Part shown: positions 11,751 through 24,444 of the stretch, one piece after another
Position numbering within the stretch: the stretch's first letter is position 1
How the letters are laid out: every line of letters starts with the position of its first letter
DNA from: Canna indica
Lineage: Eukaryota; Streptophyta; Magnoliopsida; Zingiberales; Cannaceae
Length of the DNA: 64,000 nucleotides
Assembly: GCA_034359265.1 (NCBI GenBank)
Contig: CP136894.1
Location: forward strand, 27,062,501-27,126,500
Direction of reading: 5' to 3'
Translations under genes and position numbers: made by a program
The notes under the pieces: model-generated
What the model was told of the DNA's origin: nothing
Database searches by the model: none
The model's input: only the letters and a program-made list of their open reading frames with translations

Positions 11751-14099
11751 GTGACTGATGTTATGACCAAGTAAGATGGATCACATCCATAAAAAATAAT
11801 AGCTTAAATATCTTTTATTACATGATTGCTTTAGTGATAATTTTTAATCGAAGCATAGTCTTCTATAACAATATACTTTGGGATAATCATTATGGTAATC
11901 ATTAATTTTCTCCATTTTATATGCTTGTTATATCGATCATATGAAATGTCATCCGTTGGGGCAAAGCCTAATATTTTTATAGTCATTTTCATAAAATAAT
12001 ATTTAATTACTAACACAAAAATATGCTACCTATTATTTTTTTAAAAAATAATAATAATATAATATGTCAATGGTGAGTAGTACAATTGATGATGGCAACA
12101 TCTTGTATGTTATCTAAAGATCTAAGATTCAAATCCTAGTATGATCATCGATTATAATTTTTTATTCTTGTTAAAAATAATAATAATATAATATGTTTAT
12201 AAAAGAAATTTGCGAAGACTTGTTTATTTGAATTTGTCTAAATCCTAGATACCAAGTTAATCAAATTTAGAGGTTGACTCAAATTAAAAAGGACAGTTTT
12301 AATCATATATTTCTAATTCCAAATTAGGAAATTGCAAACAATTTAAATCTGGGATTTTTAAAATATTTCTACTTCCAAATTGAAAATTGAATTGAGGTAT
12401 GTTTCTTTTTAGTTATAAATTTCTACTAGCAAGTCAAAATAAGATAACATATACAATTAGATTTTGAGAATCTCTTTATTCGTTTTTTAATTAAATTTAT
12501 TCCCTATGCATTTGACTTCTATTATATAAATCAAAATGAGCATGTAAAATTGTGGTCCGGACCACAACAACGCATCCATCCAAATTGGCGTAATTGCAAA
12601 TAGTATAAGAGTTGGAATCAAGGCCGAAGAGACCGCTGCCCACATGATGTGGGAGCCACCACCTGACCACAACAAAGCTCTCTTCATCCAGTCCCCCCTT
12701 CCTATCTTAGCCGTCCGATCGATATCCGACGTTTTGTTCTCCACTTCTCCCTCCCCCCGCAGATCGTGCGGTCCTCATTAATCATCCAGTTGTTCAACTA
12801 AATTCCCATAAAAAATTACTCAATCTGGCCCTTCATTTTCTTTTTCTTCAGAAATAATTACATTAATAATTGACTCTCTCTCTCTCTTATATCGTTGTAA
12901 AAATTAATTTAATCTATTATTATTATTTTCCTCCAGCAAAGGTATTGCGCGGTAAAAAATTGAAAATGAGATATTTCGATGTATAATTAATTAATTAATT
13001 TTAAAGGATGGCGCAAATGCCCATGTGGTGATTGCGATAAGTTGTCAAGCTAGTTTCAAAGGACGAGGGTATTTTTGTCATTTAGGTCGTGATAGGACCA
13101 CGTTATTTTGGCATCAATATGACAGGATAACAACTTGGTGTTCCCATTACTTGTCTTGGCAACACAGCATCTTCTTCATTTATTGTCTTTTCTTTTGACA
13201 AAAATGAATTATATATTTACATTATCATATATTATTACGTTCGTACAAAAATATATTTAGCTGAAAATATCAGATCTGCCTCAAAAGACAACATGTTGGA
13301 ATGTCTTAACCATATGAGTTATTTGACATTGACGCTTTGCCTATGGTCTTAATTAGGATCATTTTGATTACAAAATAATGTGGATGCTTAATTCGTTTAG
13401 AGACGGTTTGGTTGTTGTAAATAAATTTTTGATATATATATTTACAGCATTTGATCAATTAAGTTATTTGATCGGCTACAACTAAGTTAGTTACGGTGTT
13501 TATATTTTTTACATACTGTAATTGTAGGTTGTAAATTGGATTGTAGCCGAAAAAACTCGCAAATTAAATTCGCATCCTGCAAATGATATGACTTTCTCTC
13601 TTCCTCTCGCTCATGATATTCTTTCTCTTCGCCTGCGACTCTCCCAACAGCCTCCTCTCACTAGTAATAGCCTCATTTCGATGGCGACAACCTCCCTCTT
13701 CCTCTCGCTCACAAAAGTCTCTCTCTCTCTTTCTCTTGCTCGCAACAGCTTTCCTCTCGCTCGCGATAATCTCTCTCTTACTCGGAACAGCCTCCATCTT
13801 CTCTATTTGCGATCTATCAAATGTCTGCAAATATAAGTTGCAAGTCTACTTGCGAACAATCAACAGTATGTTGCAACTCCTATTCGCGGGCATTCCCATT
13901 TGCATTCAAATATTTTTTACAATATTTGCATTTGCGGGTAATCAAAGGCCCCTTTAAAGAAGCAAATTGAGCACTTGTGAATGATTTAAATGACATATTT
14001 TTTTAAGAAAAAATATTAATATGTTTTAGTAAAGATGGAAAATATAAATTCATTTAAGAGTTAAATTGCATTTTCTAGTGTACGAAGGATTGAGTTAGA
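11751..14099. other. Unassigned AT-rich sequence, no gene seen
   Basis: No protein family motif on either strand. 12540-12770 is a less AT-rich island (CCACATGATGTGGGAGCC, a 16-base near-palindrome, and CCGTCCGATCG) followed by CT-rich text, which has the look of an upstream region of a host gene but has no ORF to match. 13580-13830 is CT-rich (repeats of CTCTCGCTC-like text) and its open frames on both strands are compositional. The stretch may be single-copy DNA between transposon blocks. Confidence 0.4.
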
Positions 14100-15000
14100 T
14101 ATTGATTAGGATGTTCCAAGAGTGTGGCCGGGTGGAGCCCCTCTGGAGCCGTTCAATTCGGCCCAAGTCAAGTAGTGGGGCATAGCCAAGTTTAATTTAA
14201 TCGGGTCCAATAGTTATAGTCTAGTCCACAGCCCCCCGAGCTCGGTCAGAGTCTGTAAGACTGTGTGCTGAGCTCTAAATGATATCAATTTTTTGACCTC
14301 AGTCGATCTCGCAGTGAGTGCACAGCTTCTTATATATCGCTTCGATATTCGAACTGGATGTGATGTCTGGGTGAACTCCTTCGGATGTCCACCACCTGTG
14401 TGGTGGATATGTCTCGACAGAAAAGTAATAATGAATAAAGATTCGATAAGCGGTTCCCAAAGCATTGAGTGTCGGCTATAAATTGACGGAAAAAGGGCTT
14501 CCTGGATCTGTCAGTTACGGTGATGGCTCTTGCTTCGGGCCTATAAATAGCCCCTTACCTGTCGTGCATTTAGGGAAATCATGGACTAAGAAATGTCAAA
14601 GATTACCATCCCTCTGGGGTTCCTCTTATTTAGCCAGCGAAGGGTTCATCATTTGTCGTGGGTTTGTACCATCGGGCTTAAAAGATGGAGGCAAGAGAAG
14701 GAGTTCAAAGTGTGGGTTTGTACCATCGAGCTTACGGCGAAGCCGTTCCCATGGCTTCAGGCATTAGGGGGCATCGTGTTGGTTGGAACCTTGTATTTGG
14801 TTCTCAGCTTGCTGTGTCGATACTTTAAATTCCTTTTCTCCCTGTCCTCCAACCCTAGAATGTGGAAATCGTGGTGACAAGGTTCTTGGCCTAAGGGTTT
14901 ACTAGGTTCCTTAAGGCCAACATATCTTATGTGATGTGCTCCTTAGGAGTTGTACCTTTATGGTTTTGTTTTCCTTTGTAAGTTCCCCTCGAAGGGTTTG
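14100..15000 (-). mobile_element. Tat-type Gypsy 3' LTR end, polypurine tract and 3' region
   Basis: The LTR piece ends at 14230 (AGTCTAGTCCACA) and is followed at once by GCCCCCCGAGC, the complement of a G-rich polypurine tract. This fixes the element on the minus strand with its 3' LTR here. The matching junction is at 44867/44868. Beyond it, 14231-14900 is 3' noncoding sequence that includes a plus-strand TATA-like CTATAAATAG at 14541-14550. The rest of the element is cut by the LTR-A copy starting near 15001. Confidence 0.7.
14541..14550 (+). promoter_or_regulatory. Possible antisense TATA box in Tat 3' region
   Basis: GCCTATAAATAG reads on the plus strand, opposite to the Tat element. 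A comparable GCCTATAAAATG lies at 45425-45436 in the Tat element that keeps the antisense ORF. Position and motif only; no transcript evidence. Confidence 0.35.
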
Positions 15001-16565
15001 TTGTTAGCTTATGGTTTTCAACCTTAGTATTAATCTCAGTGTTGATGATAACAAACATGAAACTAATGTTTTCATGGAGGATTATTTTCAAGTTCCATAT
15101 CGATTAGTGCACGACGTCCCCGATCGAAAAAATCAAAGAAATCAGCAAGGATGATTGTCGTCGCTCGAGATTCTATGAGAAGATAGAGTTTAGATTTAGG
15201 GTGTCTAGCATGTGTAATAAATCATCTTCTATGATGCAAAACCAAAAAACTAAAACCCAAATCCCAAAACATAAAAATTTAGAAAATCAAAAAACGGCCC
15301 GAAAATTCACTAAGCCTAGGGAGCTCCTTAGAGGGCTATATGACCTAGACATTTTTTTGGCATCAAAAGTCTCGATAAATGTAAAAACTAGTTAACGACA
15401 TATTTTTAAGGAATTTTTGGAAGCCTTACCTATCCATATTTGACCCGGGAGATTATAAAATTTTTGGTTTTCGAAAATTTGTACTATATCCCAAAAGTTA
15501 GATTTTGATTCTTAAATATTTTAATTTTTTAGATATTTTTATAGAATCCAAATGGGGGGTAATCCTAATATAACATTTATGTTTAAAAGTTATTAATTGC
15601 CCTCGCTGAAATTGCCCTTTGAACAATTTCAGTCGATGGTCAGGTCGATGGTCGATCGACCGACCATCGACCGCCGACCGACCGCCGACCGACCGCCAGA
15701 GGCTCGAAATCGACAGAAGCTTGGCGGTCGATGATCGGTCATTCAGGCGATCAATGATCGATTGCTCAGGCGATCGATGATCGGTCACTCGGGTGATCGA
15801 CCGACCATCGACCGACGATCGACCAGCGGGCTAACGACTAGAAAAATAGTCGTTTATTTCCGTTGAGCCCGACCTCTACTTGATGTTCTTATGTAAAGGC
15901 ATTCTAAGCCTTCCTATGAACCTCTAGAACCTATTGTGACATCTTATGATCATCCCTAAGCCTCATTGAGCCATCTTTGTTGAAACCCTAGCCTTCTATC
16001 TTGTCTTTCTTGAGTTTTCCTTCAAGCTTGATTTGATTCATCATCAAGGCATCAAGGAACTAGGATTCGTTGTTTGACAACTAAGTTTGTGTTGTTTATT
16101 ATTTGCACTCTATTACTTGTGTATTTTATTGTTAATTTATTGTATTACTCAAGCGTGCAAAGATCTAGTGTATATATCTTGAGTTTGGTGGTTGCCTTGG
16201 TGTAGAGGCCAAAATGCATCAGTGAGATTAGTTTACTATGATTAGTTGTGTTGTCCTTAGGGTTTGAGGTGGGAGAGTGCTCTCGGTATGAAGGCGGAGA
16301 CTTTCGGGTGTGGAAGTATTTTCGGGTTGAGATAGGAGATTCTCCGGTATAAATTTCTCATTGTAAGGAAATAAATTAATCTTGTAAAGCTAGTTTGGAA
16401 ATTCTAAGCAGGGTGCTTAGGTAGTGGAGTAGGCATTGAGGCTGAACCACTATAAATCTCGGTGTTTGCATTGCCATTGTGCTTGTGTGGTTACATGTTT
16501 TTAATTGCCTCATTTAACGCTTCCGCACTTATCTACTTGAATTGTGTTCTTGCCTAAGTTGTGCT
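15001..16565 (-). repeat. LTR-A copy, minus orientation
   Basis: Begins with TGTTGTTAGCTTATGG and runs through the reverse of the conserved terminal text (GATGATAACAAACATGAAAC), the CCCCCCATTTGGATTC motif reversed at about 15548, and a long palindrome tract (15640-15840, GGTCGATCGACCGACC). It ends with the GAACCACTATAAATCTCGG and TGCCTAAGTTGT region, losing the last ~100 bases of the LTR. Its right 700 bases are duplicated at 17627-18318. Confidence 0.75.
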
Positions 16566-16890
16566 TGGGGTCGTGTTGCTCGTTTAGAGCGTGCTAGGCT
16601 GAGTCGGAGGTCGCATTTAGGGACGAGGATCAAACTCGGTGATAACCAAACTCGTGAGAAGTGCACTTGGGGTTGTTGAGGGCAAAGGAGCCCAAAATAC
16701 GCCCTAAGCCCAGCGAGCTAGACTAGAGAAAACCGATTTCTGGTCGCTGAATGTGGTGTTGGGATTGAGCTTTAGACTAGTGGGAACCGAGTCTCAATTG
16801 CTTAGGCACTTGGTAACACCGAGATTAGGGGGATTGGCCGAGGAGGAGTGGTGCGTCATGTGGGTCAAGGGCCGCTCTATGAGACCGTGT
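16566..16890 (-). repeat. Tat internal tandem-repeat region
   Basis: Degenerate repeats with the recurrent text ACTCGTGAGAAGTGCACTTGGGG and GAGCGTGCTAGGCTGAG, of the same kind as 18500-18840 and 26880-28050. This spacer lies between pol and the 3' LTR in Tat-type elements. Confidence 0.55.
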
Positions 16891-16894
16891 AAAT

Positions 16895-17160
16895 TCCTCC
16901 TACAAAGTATGCAATGTCTACAAGGGATGTCAGACACGAAAAACATATGCAGAATAGAGAGAATAAGTTCATTGTGAAATATCTTAAAGATACATCTCAT
17001 CCCACCAAGAGTTAAGCTTGGCTTACACATGGTGGAGCCTTATTAAAACCTTTCATGGGGAAAATCTAGTGGGAAAAACCACCAATTAGGGGAAAGAGTA
17101 CTCCAACCTTGCTGTAATTTAAGGGTGGAACCTTAGCTGTAGTAGGCCCATATAGCGATC
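16895..17160 (-). repeat. Short dispersed repeat, also at 28585-28855 in reverse
   Basis: Contains CATCCCACCAAG, ACACATGGTGGAGCC, AAAACCTTTCATGGGGAAAA and GTGGGAAAAACCACC. The reverse complement of 28585-28855 carries the same blocks in the same order. The text resembles the leader part of a small Copia LTR or TRIM-like element, but no borders or target duplications are visible. Confidence 0.5.
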
Positions 17161-17189
17161 GCATTCCAGGATTGTGGGAGTTCTCATCC

Positions 17190-17625
17190 GAAGAGCTCGA
17201 TAATTTTGTAAACACCCTTTTCGAGGACCTCTATGATCCGGTAGGGACCTTCCCAGTTTGAGATAAGCTTGCCTTCTCCAGATGGTTTTCTTTGTGGTCC
17301 AATCTTTTAGAGAACAAGGTATCCCTTTGCAAAGTTTTTGGGCCTGACACGTTCGTCGTACCTTAGGGCAATCTTAAGTTTCATTGCCTCTTCTTTGATT
17401 TTGGCGAGCTCTCATTCTTCCTCAATAAGGTCAAGCTCGGCGACTCGGGCTTCTGCGTTGCCATGTTCCTCGAAAATAGTCCTACGGAGGCTGGGTTCTA
17501 TGATCTCAATAGGGATTATGGCCTTTGCTCCAGAGACGAGCCGGTAAGGGGTCTCCGAGATGGAGGACTGGGTAGTTGTGTTGTAACTACAGAGAACTTC
17601 AAGTAGCTCTTCGACGCAGTATCCC
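17190..17625 (-). pseudogene. Tat-type Gypsy integrase C-terminal fragment (duplicate)
   Basis: The minus-strand reading gives PYRLVSGAKAIIPIEIIEP followed by a Q.NAEARVAELDLIEEE-like segment and a conserved KLGPNW/GPYRIIEV-type end region near 17220. This matches the integrase C-terminal portion of Ty3/Gypsy Tat elements (YRLVFG.EAVIP.EI motif). It is nearly identical to 18845-19260, of which it is a duplicate. It has no start and no upstream catalytic core. Confidence 0.75.
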
Positions 17626-17626
17626 G

Positions 17627-18318
17627 ACCTCTACTTGATGTTCTTATTTAAAGGCATTCTAAGCCTTCCTATACCTCTAGAACCTATTGTGACATCTTAT
17701 CATCATCCCTAAGCCTCATTGAGCCATCTTTGTTGAAACTCTAGCCTTCTACCTTGTCTTTCTTCAGTTTTCCTTCAAACTTGATTTGATTCATCATAAA
17801 GGCATCAAAGATCTAGGATTCGTTGTTTGAGAGCTAAGTTTGTGTTGTTTATTATTTTCTCTCTATTACTTGTGTATTGTATTGTTAATTTGTTGTATTA
17901 CTCAAGTGTGCAAAGATCTACTGTATATATCTTGAGTTTGGTGGTTGCCTTGGTGTAGAGGCCTAAATGCACCAATGAGATTAGTTTACTATGATTAGTT
18001 GTGTTGTACTTAGGGTTTGAGGTGGGAGAGTGCTCTCGGTATGAAGGCGGAGACTTTCGGGTGTGGAAGTGCCTTCGGGTTGAGACCGAAGATTCTACAG
18101 TGTAAATTTCTCATTGTAAGGAAATATATTAATCTAGTAAAACTAGTTTGGAAATCCTAAGCAGGGTGCTTAGATAGTGGATTAGGCATTGAGGCCGAAC
18201 CACTATAAATCTCGGTGTTTGCATTGCCATTGTGCTTGTGCGGTTACTTGTTTTTAATTGCCTCATCTAACGCTTTCGCACATATCTACTTGAATTGTGT
18301 TCTTGCCTAAGTTGTAAG
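17627..18318 (-). repeat. LTR-A fragment, duplicate of 15868-16565
   Basis: Starts in mid-LTR (CCCGACCTCTACTTGATGTT) exactly at the edge of the integrase fragment and ends with TTGCCTAAGTTGT, the same end as the fragment at 16565. The two differ by scattered substitutions and small indels only. It is part of a larger duplicated block rather than an independent insertion, since neither end is an LTR terminus. Confidence 0.75.
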
Positions 18319-18840
18319 GATGCCTTCTATATTCATCCCTATTGTGTCTCTTTGTCGGGTTTGATCGGCTTTTTTACTTATGGAAGCTTATTATTGGTAT
18401 GTATTTGTTAGAAAAATATTCAAAATTGATGTAACCTGTCTAATGTTTGTGAGTAAGGAGTTTAAGCTGATTATAGCGGCATGATGGCCAATGGACTGGA
18501 TTGGTGAGTCTTGTTGCTTAGGGGCGTAGGGATCAGAGGTGATGGTTCTGAGGACTGAGGGTCGTGCTTGAGGACTCTGGTTGAACCCATCGAGGAACGT
18601 GCGGCGAGACCATGGGTGAGGAGTTGTGTGAAGGTGCTAAGGCTGAGAATAGTGGCTCTAGGGGCTGACGACTAGACTCGATGAAAACCGAGCTCGTGAG
18701 AAGTGTGCTTGGGGGTTGTGTTGGTCATTTAGAGCGTGTCGGGCTGAGCTGGAGCACGTATTTAGGGTTGAGGACCAGACTCAATGAAAATTGAGCTCTC
18801 GAGAAGCATTCTTCGGGTCGTGTTGCTTGTTTAGAGCGTG
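18319..18840 (-). repeat. Tat internal tandem-repeat region
   Basis: Repeats such as GACTCGATGAAAACCGAGCTC, GAGAAGTGTGCTTGGGG and GTTTAGAGCGTG(T/C)(C/T), adjoining the integrase C-terminus at about 18843. This preserves the original order integrase then repeat spacer on the minus strand. Confidence 0.6.
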
Positions 18841-18844
18841 CTAA

Positions 18845-20229
18845 TTCTGTAAGCACCCCTCCCGAGGACCTCTATGATCCGGTAGAAGCCTTCCCTGTTT
18901 GAGAGAAGCTTGCCTTCGCCGGATAGTTTCCTTTGTGGTTCAATCTTTTAGAGAACAAGGTCTCCTTTTGCAAAGTTTTTGGGCCTAACACGTTCGTCGT
19001 ACCTTAGGGCAATCTTAAGTTTCATTGTCTCTTTTTTTATTTTGGCAAGCTCTCATTCTTCCTCAATAAGGTCGAGCTCGGCGACTCGGGCTTCTGCGTT
19101 GCCCTGTTCCTTGAAGATAATCCTATGGAAGCTGGGTTCTACGATCTCAATAGAGATCATGGCCTTTTCTCCAGAGATGAGCCGGTAAGGGGTCTCCGAG
19201 ATGGAGGACTGGGTAGTTGTGTTGTAACTCCAGAGAACTTTAGGTAGCTCTTCGACCCAGTATCCCTTGACCTGGTCGAGCTTTCTTCTTTAATCCCGTT
19301 AGGATGACTTTGTTGGTTGTCTCAGTCAGGTCGTTTGTCTGTGGGTGTTCAACAGATGAAAAAAGTTATCGGATGTCGAGGTCTGAGTAAAACTCTCAGA
19401 ATCGTCGATTCGTGAACTGTGTTTCGTTGTAATTGAAGAGCTCACGTGGAATTCCAAACTTGCATATGATATTTTTCCAAACAAACTTCTGGACCTTGTC
19501 AGTCACGATATATTATAGATAGGGGTTCAGCCTCTATCCATTTAGTGAAGTAGTCGATTGCTACAACCAAGTATTTGAATTGCCCCGGTGCTAGGGGAAA
19601 CAGGTTGAGAAGGTCTATGCCCCATTTGTGGAATAGCCAATTGACGTCCGAGCTGAGCAATGGTTCAGAGTGCAGTTGAGAGACTTCCGAGAATCTTTGG
19701 CATTTGTCGCATTCTTTGACTTAGAAGCTACAATCTAATTTCATGTTTGTCCAGAAGTAGCCGGCTCAGAGGATTTTGGCCGCCATGGATCTCCCTATGA
19801 TGTGATTGCCAAAGATGTCATCATGAACTTCCGCCACCATGGTGGCTATCCGAGGTTGGGCGACACACTTGAGGAGCGATCGGGAGTACCCCCTCTTATA
19901 AAGTTGGTTATCAAAGAGTGTGTAATAACTTGTCATTCTTTTAAATCTACCTGGATTGAAGACGTGTTATGGAATCTCGCCTCGTTTAAGGTAATAGATA
20001 TAGGAAGTTCTCCAGTTTGTGCCTTGTTCGTCTGTTTGGACCTCGGTCTAGGTGTCAGCCGATTGGATGTTGGATGTCTGAGGTATTGCTAAATGACAGA
20101 CCTATTGTTATGAGCCTTTTTGATGCTAGCAAGGTTGGATAGCAGGTTAGCCCGGGTGTTTTCTTCTCAAGGTATATGCTGAATCACACAACTATCGAAG
20201 TTAGTGATTAAAAAAAGTACTAGTACGAG
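18845..20229 (-). pseudogene. Tat-type Gypsy pol remnant: RNase H end and integrase
   Basis: Minus-strand reading from right to left: an RNase H end (EENTRANLLSNLASIKKA at about 20110-20170), a zinc-binding integrase start with KCDKCQRFSE (about 19700), the core segment WGIDLL (about 19610) with its first acidic residue, YLVVAIDYFTKWIEAEPL (about 19530-19590), a decayed middle, then TTTQSSISETPYRLISGEKA (two overlapping motifs, about 19160-19220). This is the Ty3/Gypsy order RH-INT, and IDYFTKWIEA is typical of Tat and relatives. It is frameshifted and split at 20230 by an LTR-A element. The adjacent 3' repeats and LTR lie to the left. Confidence 0.8.
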
Positions 20230-20234
20230 ATACC

Positions 20235-21733
20235 TGAAGACGAAATGGCAACACTAGAGGGGGGGTGAATAGTGTGTTTACTAAAAATTATCGCCTAATT
20301 CTAATTTTAAACGTTTACATAGATTACTTAGGCAAATTACAATTTTACGACAAAATGATTATATGTGGAAACAATAAATGATTAAGCAATTAAGACAATA
20401 AAAAAATCAATACAAACACAAGATTTATAGTGGTTCGGCCCCAATGCCTACTCTACTACTAAAGCACCCCGCTTAGGATTTCCAAACTAGTTTTTACTAG
20501 ATTATATCGAGTTTCCCTTACACAGAGGACTTTTCACCGAAAAGTCTCCGCTCTCCAACCGAAGGCACTTCCACACTCGGAAGTATCCCACCTTCCTACC
20601 GAGACCACTTTCCCACCTCAACCTAAGGGACAACTAAACTAATCCTAGTAAACACTAAGTTTACACAAGTGGCTTTACTCCTTTTCACCAAGGATACCAC
20701 TTCCACACAATAGACCTAACACAAGGTCTTCATAGACTCAAATCAAAAACAGTTCAAATAAACAGATAAAATACAATCAAAAGAGCTACAATATAAAACA
20801 AGATTAAAAGCTCTTTTTAATCCTTCAAAAACCTCCAACTCGCCAAGTAGTAGAGATTAGGTTGAAGCCTGAGTTGAGGAGCAAACGACCCTTGAAGAAG
20901 AACTCAACAGAGGAACGGAGCGCGCTACGTACGGTTACCCCTTGGGAGGCTTTAAATCTCTCTTAGAATGCTCAATGATAATTGTAAGAGAGGGAGAAGA
21001 AGATTAAATGAAGTATATGAGGGTGTATTTATACCCTCGTGAAGAAATGATAGCTCAACGGATTGATTTCTATTCGTTGCAGGTTGTCGATCGAATGGTC
21101 GGTCGACCGATCATTCGACATCTTCCTTTTTTCCTGTGGTCGATCGACCGACGGGTTGACCGCCCAGATGCAAATCTATCGATCCGCCCTTCGGTCGACC
21201 ATCGCGATCTCACGTCTTCAGCAAACGTAGGTCGGTCGACCGCCCGAGCTACTACTTAATTTGGGCTTCAATTGGTCGACCACCCGGTCGACCGACGTAG
21301 CTACTACATTATCTTCACTAAGTTTCAGTCGATCGATGGGTCGACCGAATGCCTACTGCCCCTTTTTTAGCTACAGTCGGTCGACCGCCCGGTCGACCAA
21401 ACCTAGGCTGAGATTGATGTCTTCAGTCTTTTTCTTCCGCGCTTCATTTTCGGGTTTCGGCTTTCAACGCACATCAACTTGGAGAGCTTTTATGTGATCC
21501 TTGAGCTCGTCCAATACGTCTTTGTCGCACACGTCGATCTTTGAGATATTTCCGCGACGATCAATGTCCTTCCTATTTCCCGATTTCTTTCGATTTATCC
21601 GATTGAGGACATCGAACGCTAATTGATATGGAACCTGAAAAATATTCTCAATGAAAACATTAGTCTCATGTTTGTTATCATCAAAACCATCAAAACCGAG
21701 AATAAGACTAAGGTTGAAAATCTAAAGCCAACA
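20235..21733 (+). repeat. 5' LTR of the LARD-like element
   Basis: 1499 bases, TGAAGACGAAATGG to AAGCCAACA. Contains the ACTATAAATC/GATTTATAGTGG block, the CGGTCGACCG palindrome tract (21080-21410) and the TTTGTTATCATCAAAACC end. The start TGAAGAC differs from TGTTGGT in the solo LTR at 32980. Confidence 0.85.
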
Positions 21734-24444
21734 ATCTCTCCATTTTTGATGATGACAAACATCCTTAAGAAAATATATATTCATTAAAGCATGGAGGATA
21801 TCAACTAAGGGATTTCTCCCCCTATCAACATGCATATTTATGGAAATAAACTCCCCCTAGCTATATGCATAGATTTCTAATATTTTCCTCCCCTTTAAGG
21901 GATTTCTCCCTCTATCAACATGCATATTTATGGAAATAAACTCCCCCTATCTATGCATGGATATCATATATTTTCTTCCCCTTTATCTATAATTTTCTCC
22001 CCAATTTTCCTATACTTTTCTCCATAGTTTTCTCCCCCTTTTGACATCAATCAAAAAGGGCAAGAAAGGTCTATCTATTCAAAGGGATGAAACACAAATA
22101 AATTTTCATGAAGTCGAGACTTTAAAGATTATTTTCATGAAACATGAAAATCTCAACCATAGGGATGGAAAACAAATATTTAACATGAAACTTAATTCAT
22201 ACATGATATGTTCAAAACACAATAGGAATTCAAAATTAAGTCATGTATGATCTCAAGTATGAATGTTTTCATGAATATGGTTTTGTTTCATGACATTTTT
22301 AGTTTTATTCAAACTTTCAAATTACCAAGATATAGTCATGTGGAACATGTATATTTAAAGTTTGAAGGGGAACTAATGTCATTTAATCAAATATCAACTT
22401 AGCATGTTTTCATTTGAAATAAACATGAAAGACATGAAAATGCTAAGTCTCAAGTTTTGCTATCTACTCATGTTTTCTCAAACTTAGGCATCTAGACATT
22501 AAACATGAGATAATGTAAGTCTATGAATCAAGTTTGGGCTTAAGATGAAATTTTTAATTCACTTTGTTGACTTAGGTCAACCTATACTTAAGTTTTCAAA
22601 AATCAAACTTTTGAGTTTATACAAAGTGATATTTTTGACAAAAATTTTGAAATCAATTTGTTTGGACGAAAATTTTTGATACCAATTATTGAATGGTTAT
22701 TTGATATGCATGTATCAAGTTTGAACTCAAAATGAATTTTCTAAGTTCATTTTTCATCCTACATTGTTTTCAAAAAAAAAAAAAAATCCTAGCTATCATC
22801 CAAAATATCAAAATCATTCCTAGAAATGATTTTACTCATGAAATTATATGAATGATATTAGAAATGGAATCCAAATGGTGTACATGAGTTTTTATATGAA
22901 GTTTTCGAAGAAAAATCAAAGTATCGGAAAGATTGATATTTCAAATAGGGATACTTTGTGTTTTCGAAATCCAACTTCAAAATTCCATTATAAGTTAGAT
23001 TCTTAATGAAACTTTTTGGAAAAAAAATTTCACAACATACTAGATTTTTCAATGGAAGTGTAGTTTCAAGAATCATCTAACAATGATTTTTCTATATTTT
23101 TCTAGAAATAACTGAAATTATACCAATTGTAGGTTGAAATGGTATTTTTGTAATTTTCAGTTATTCTTAAAACTTTTTCAATTTTCATTCAAACTTTCAT
23201 GACACCATATGATGGTCATGTAAAGAGTATATGTCAAGTTTGAAATGAAAATTATATCCTTAAGTCAAGATATCAACCCAGCATAGTTTCATTCAAAACT
23301 AAATTAGTTTTTATAAAACTTGTTAAGTTTCAATCTTAACATTTACTCATGATTTTTCAAATTTAACCTATGGATACCTAACATGAGTAAATCTAAACAT
23401 GTTTCTCAAATATGGATTGAAAATGAGACCTTTAAGTCAACTTGTTGACTTAGGTCAACTTGGTTCAAAAGAGATTTTCATAAAACCACATCTATGTCAT
23501 TTTATCCATATCCATATGAATTTTTCACTCTCAATGCATGGAAACATGTCATACCTACTCCTAAACATGTTTACGAGTTTTGGACATAAAATAAAGTGAC
23601 CAAGTCGATTTGTTGACTTGGGTCAAACCTTCTCAAACTTAAGTCCTCTAAAGTGAGATACCAATTGTATATGTTCATCTAGACATGAATTTTCAAGTTT
23701 TAAATATCTAGACTCATGTCATGTGTGTATCTAAACATGTTCATTTCATTTTTAACTTAACATGAAGTCTCTAAAGAAGAATTTTAACCTAGTTCAATTT
23801 CACAAATATCAAGATATCATGAAATGAGCTAAGTTATCAAGATTTTTTCTACTCATGAAAATTCAAATATTTATCATGCATAATCAATCATGAGTATATA
23901 GAGACATCATTAAACATGAAAACTCAAGAATTATACAAACATTTTTGCAAAATTAAAACCATACTTTTTATTTTCTTTTCCCAAAATTAAAACAATCATG
24001 AGTATATAGAGACATACATTTTTGCCCAATTTTTTTATTTTCTTTTAGATAGCATTGTCTTCATTTACATTCATAACTTGCAAGTAGATATTATTAGTAT
24101 CATAATGAAATAATATGTCAACTAGCAAGGGTTCAATATAAAATTTCATTTAAATCCTTAACCTATGCTAGATAGTTAAGATTCATTTTAAGATGAATAC
24201 CATAATTTCAAAATGAATCTAATGGATCAAGATGTGAACCATTTGAGGCATAAGGTCCCTAAACAAGTTTAACTAGTTTGGTCTTAAAGAAATATCTCTA
24301 ATCAGGTATCAACCTAGAGCAAGTTTCATTTGATGAAATTTGCCTAAGTGCTAATATTCTACCTACTCATGAGAATTCAAGTGTGTTAACATGCAAATCT
24401 AATCATGAGTATAAAGACATAGTTTAAACTTAAACATTAAGGTA
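21734..24444 (+). other. Noncoding interior of the LARD-like element
   Basis: About 2.7 kb of AT-rich DNA with recurrent CATGAAA, AGTTTGAA, TCAAGTTT and ACATGTT words and the duplicated block CCCTATCAACATGCATATTTATGGAAATAAACTCCCC (two copies at about 21818 and 21911, read in pieces). No ORF over 75 codons is convincing and no gag or pol motif is present on either strand. Confidence 0.7.

Noticed and set aside
12540..12770. Possible first exon of a host gene on the minus strand (85-codon ORF)
   Set aside because: No family motif, no supporting splice pattern and no downstream exon; recorded only as unassigned low-AT sequence.
13564..13957. Overlapping ORFs of 82-114 codons on both strands
   Set aside because: CT-rich simple sequence gives Ser/Leu-rich and Glu/Arg-rich frames; no domain and no intron or promoter context.
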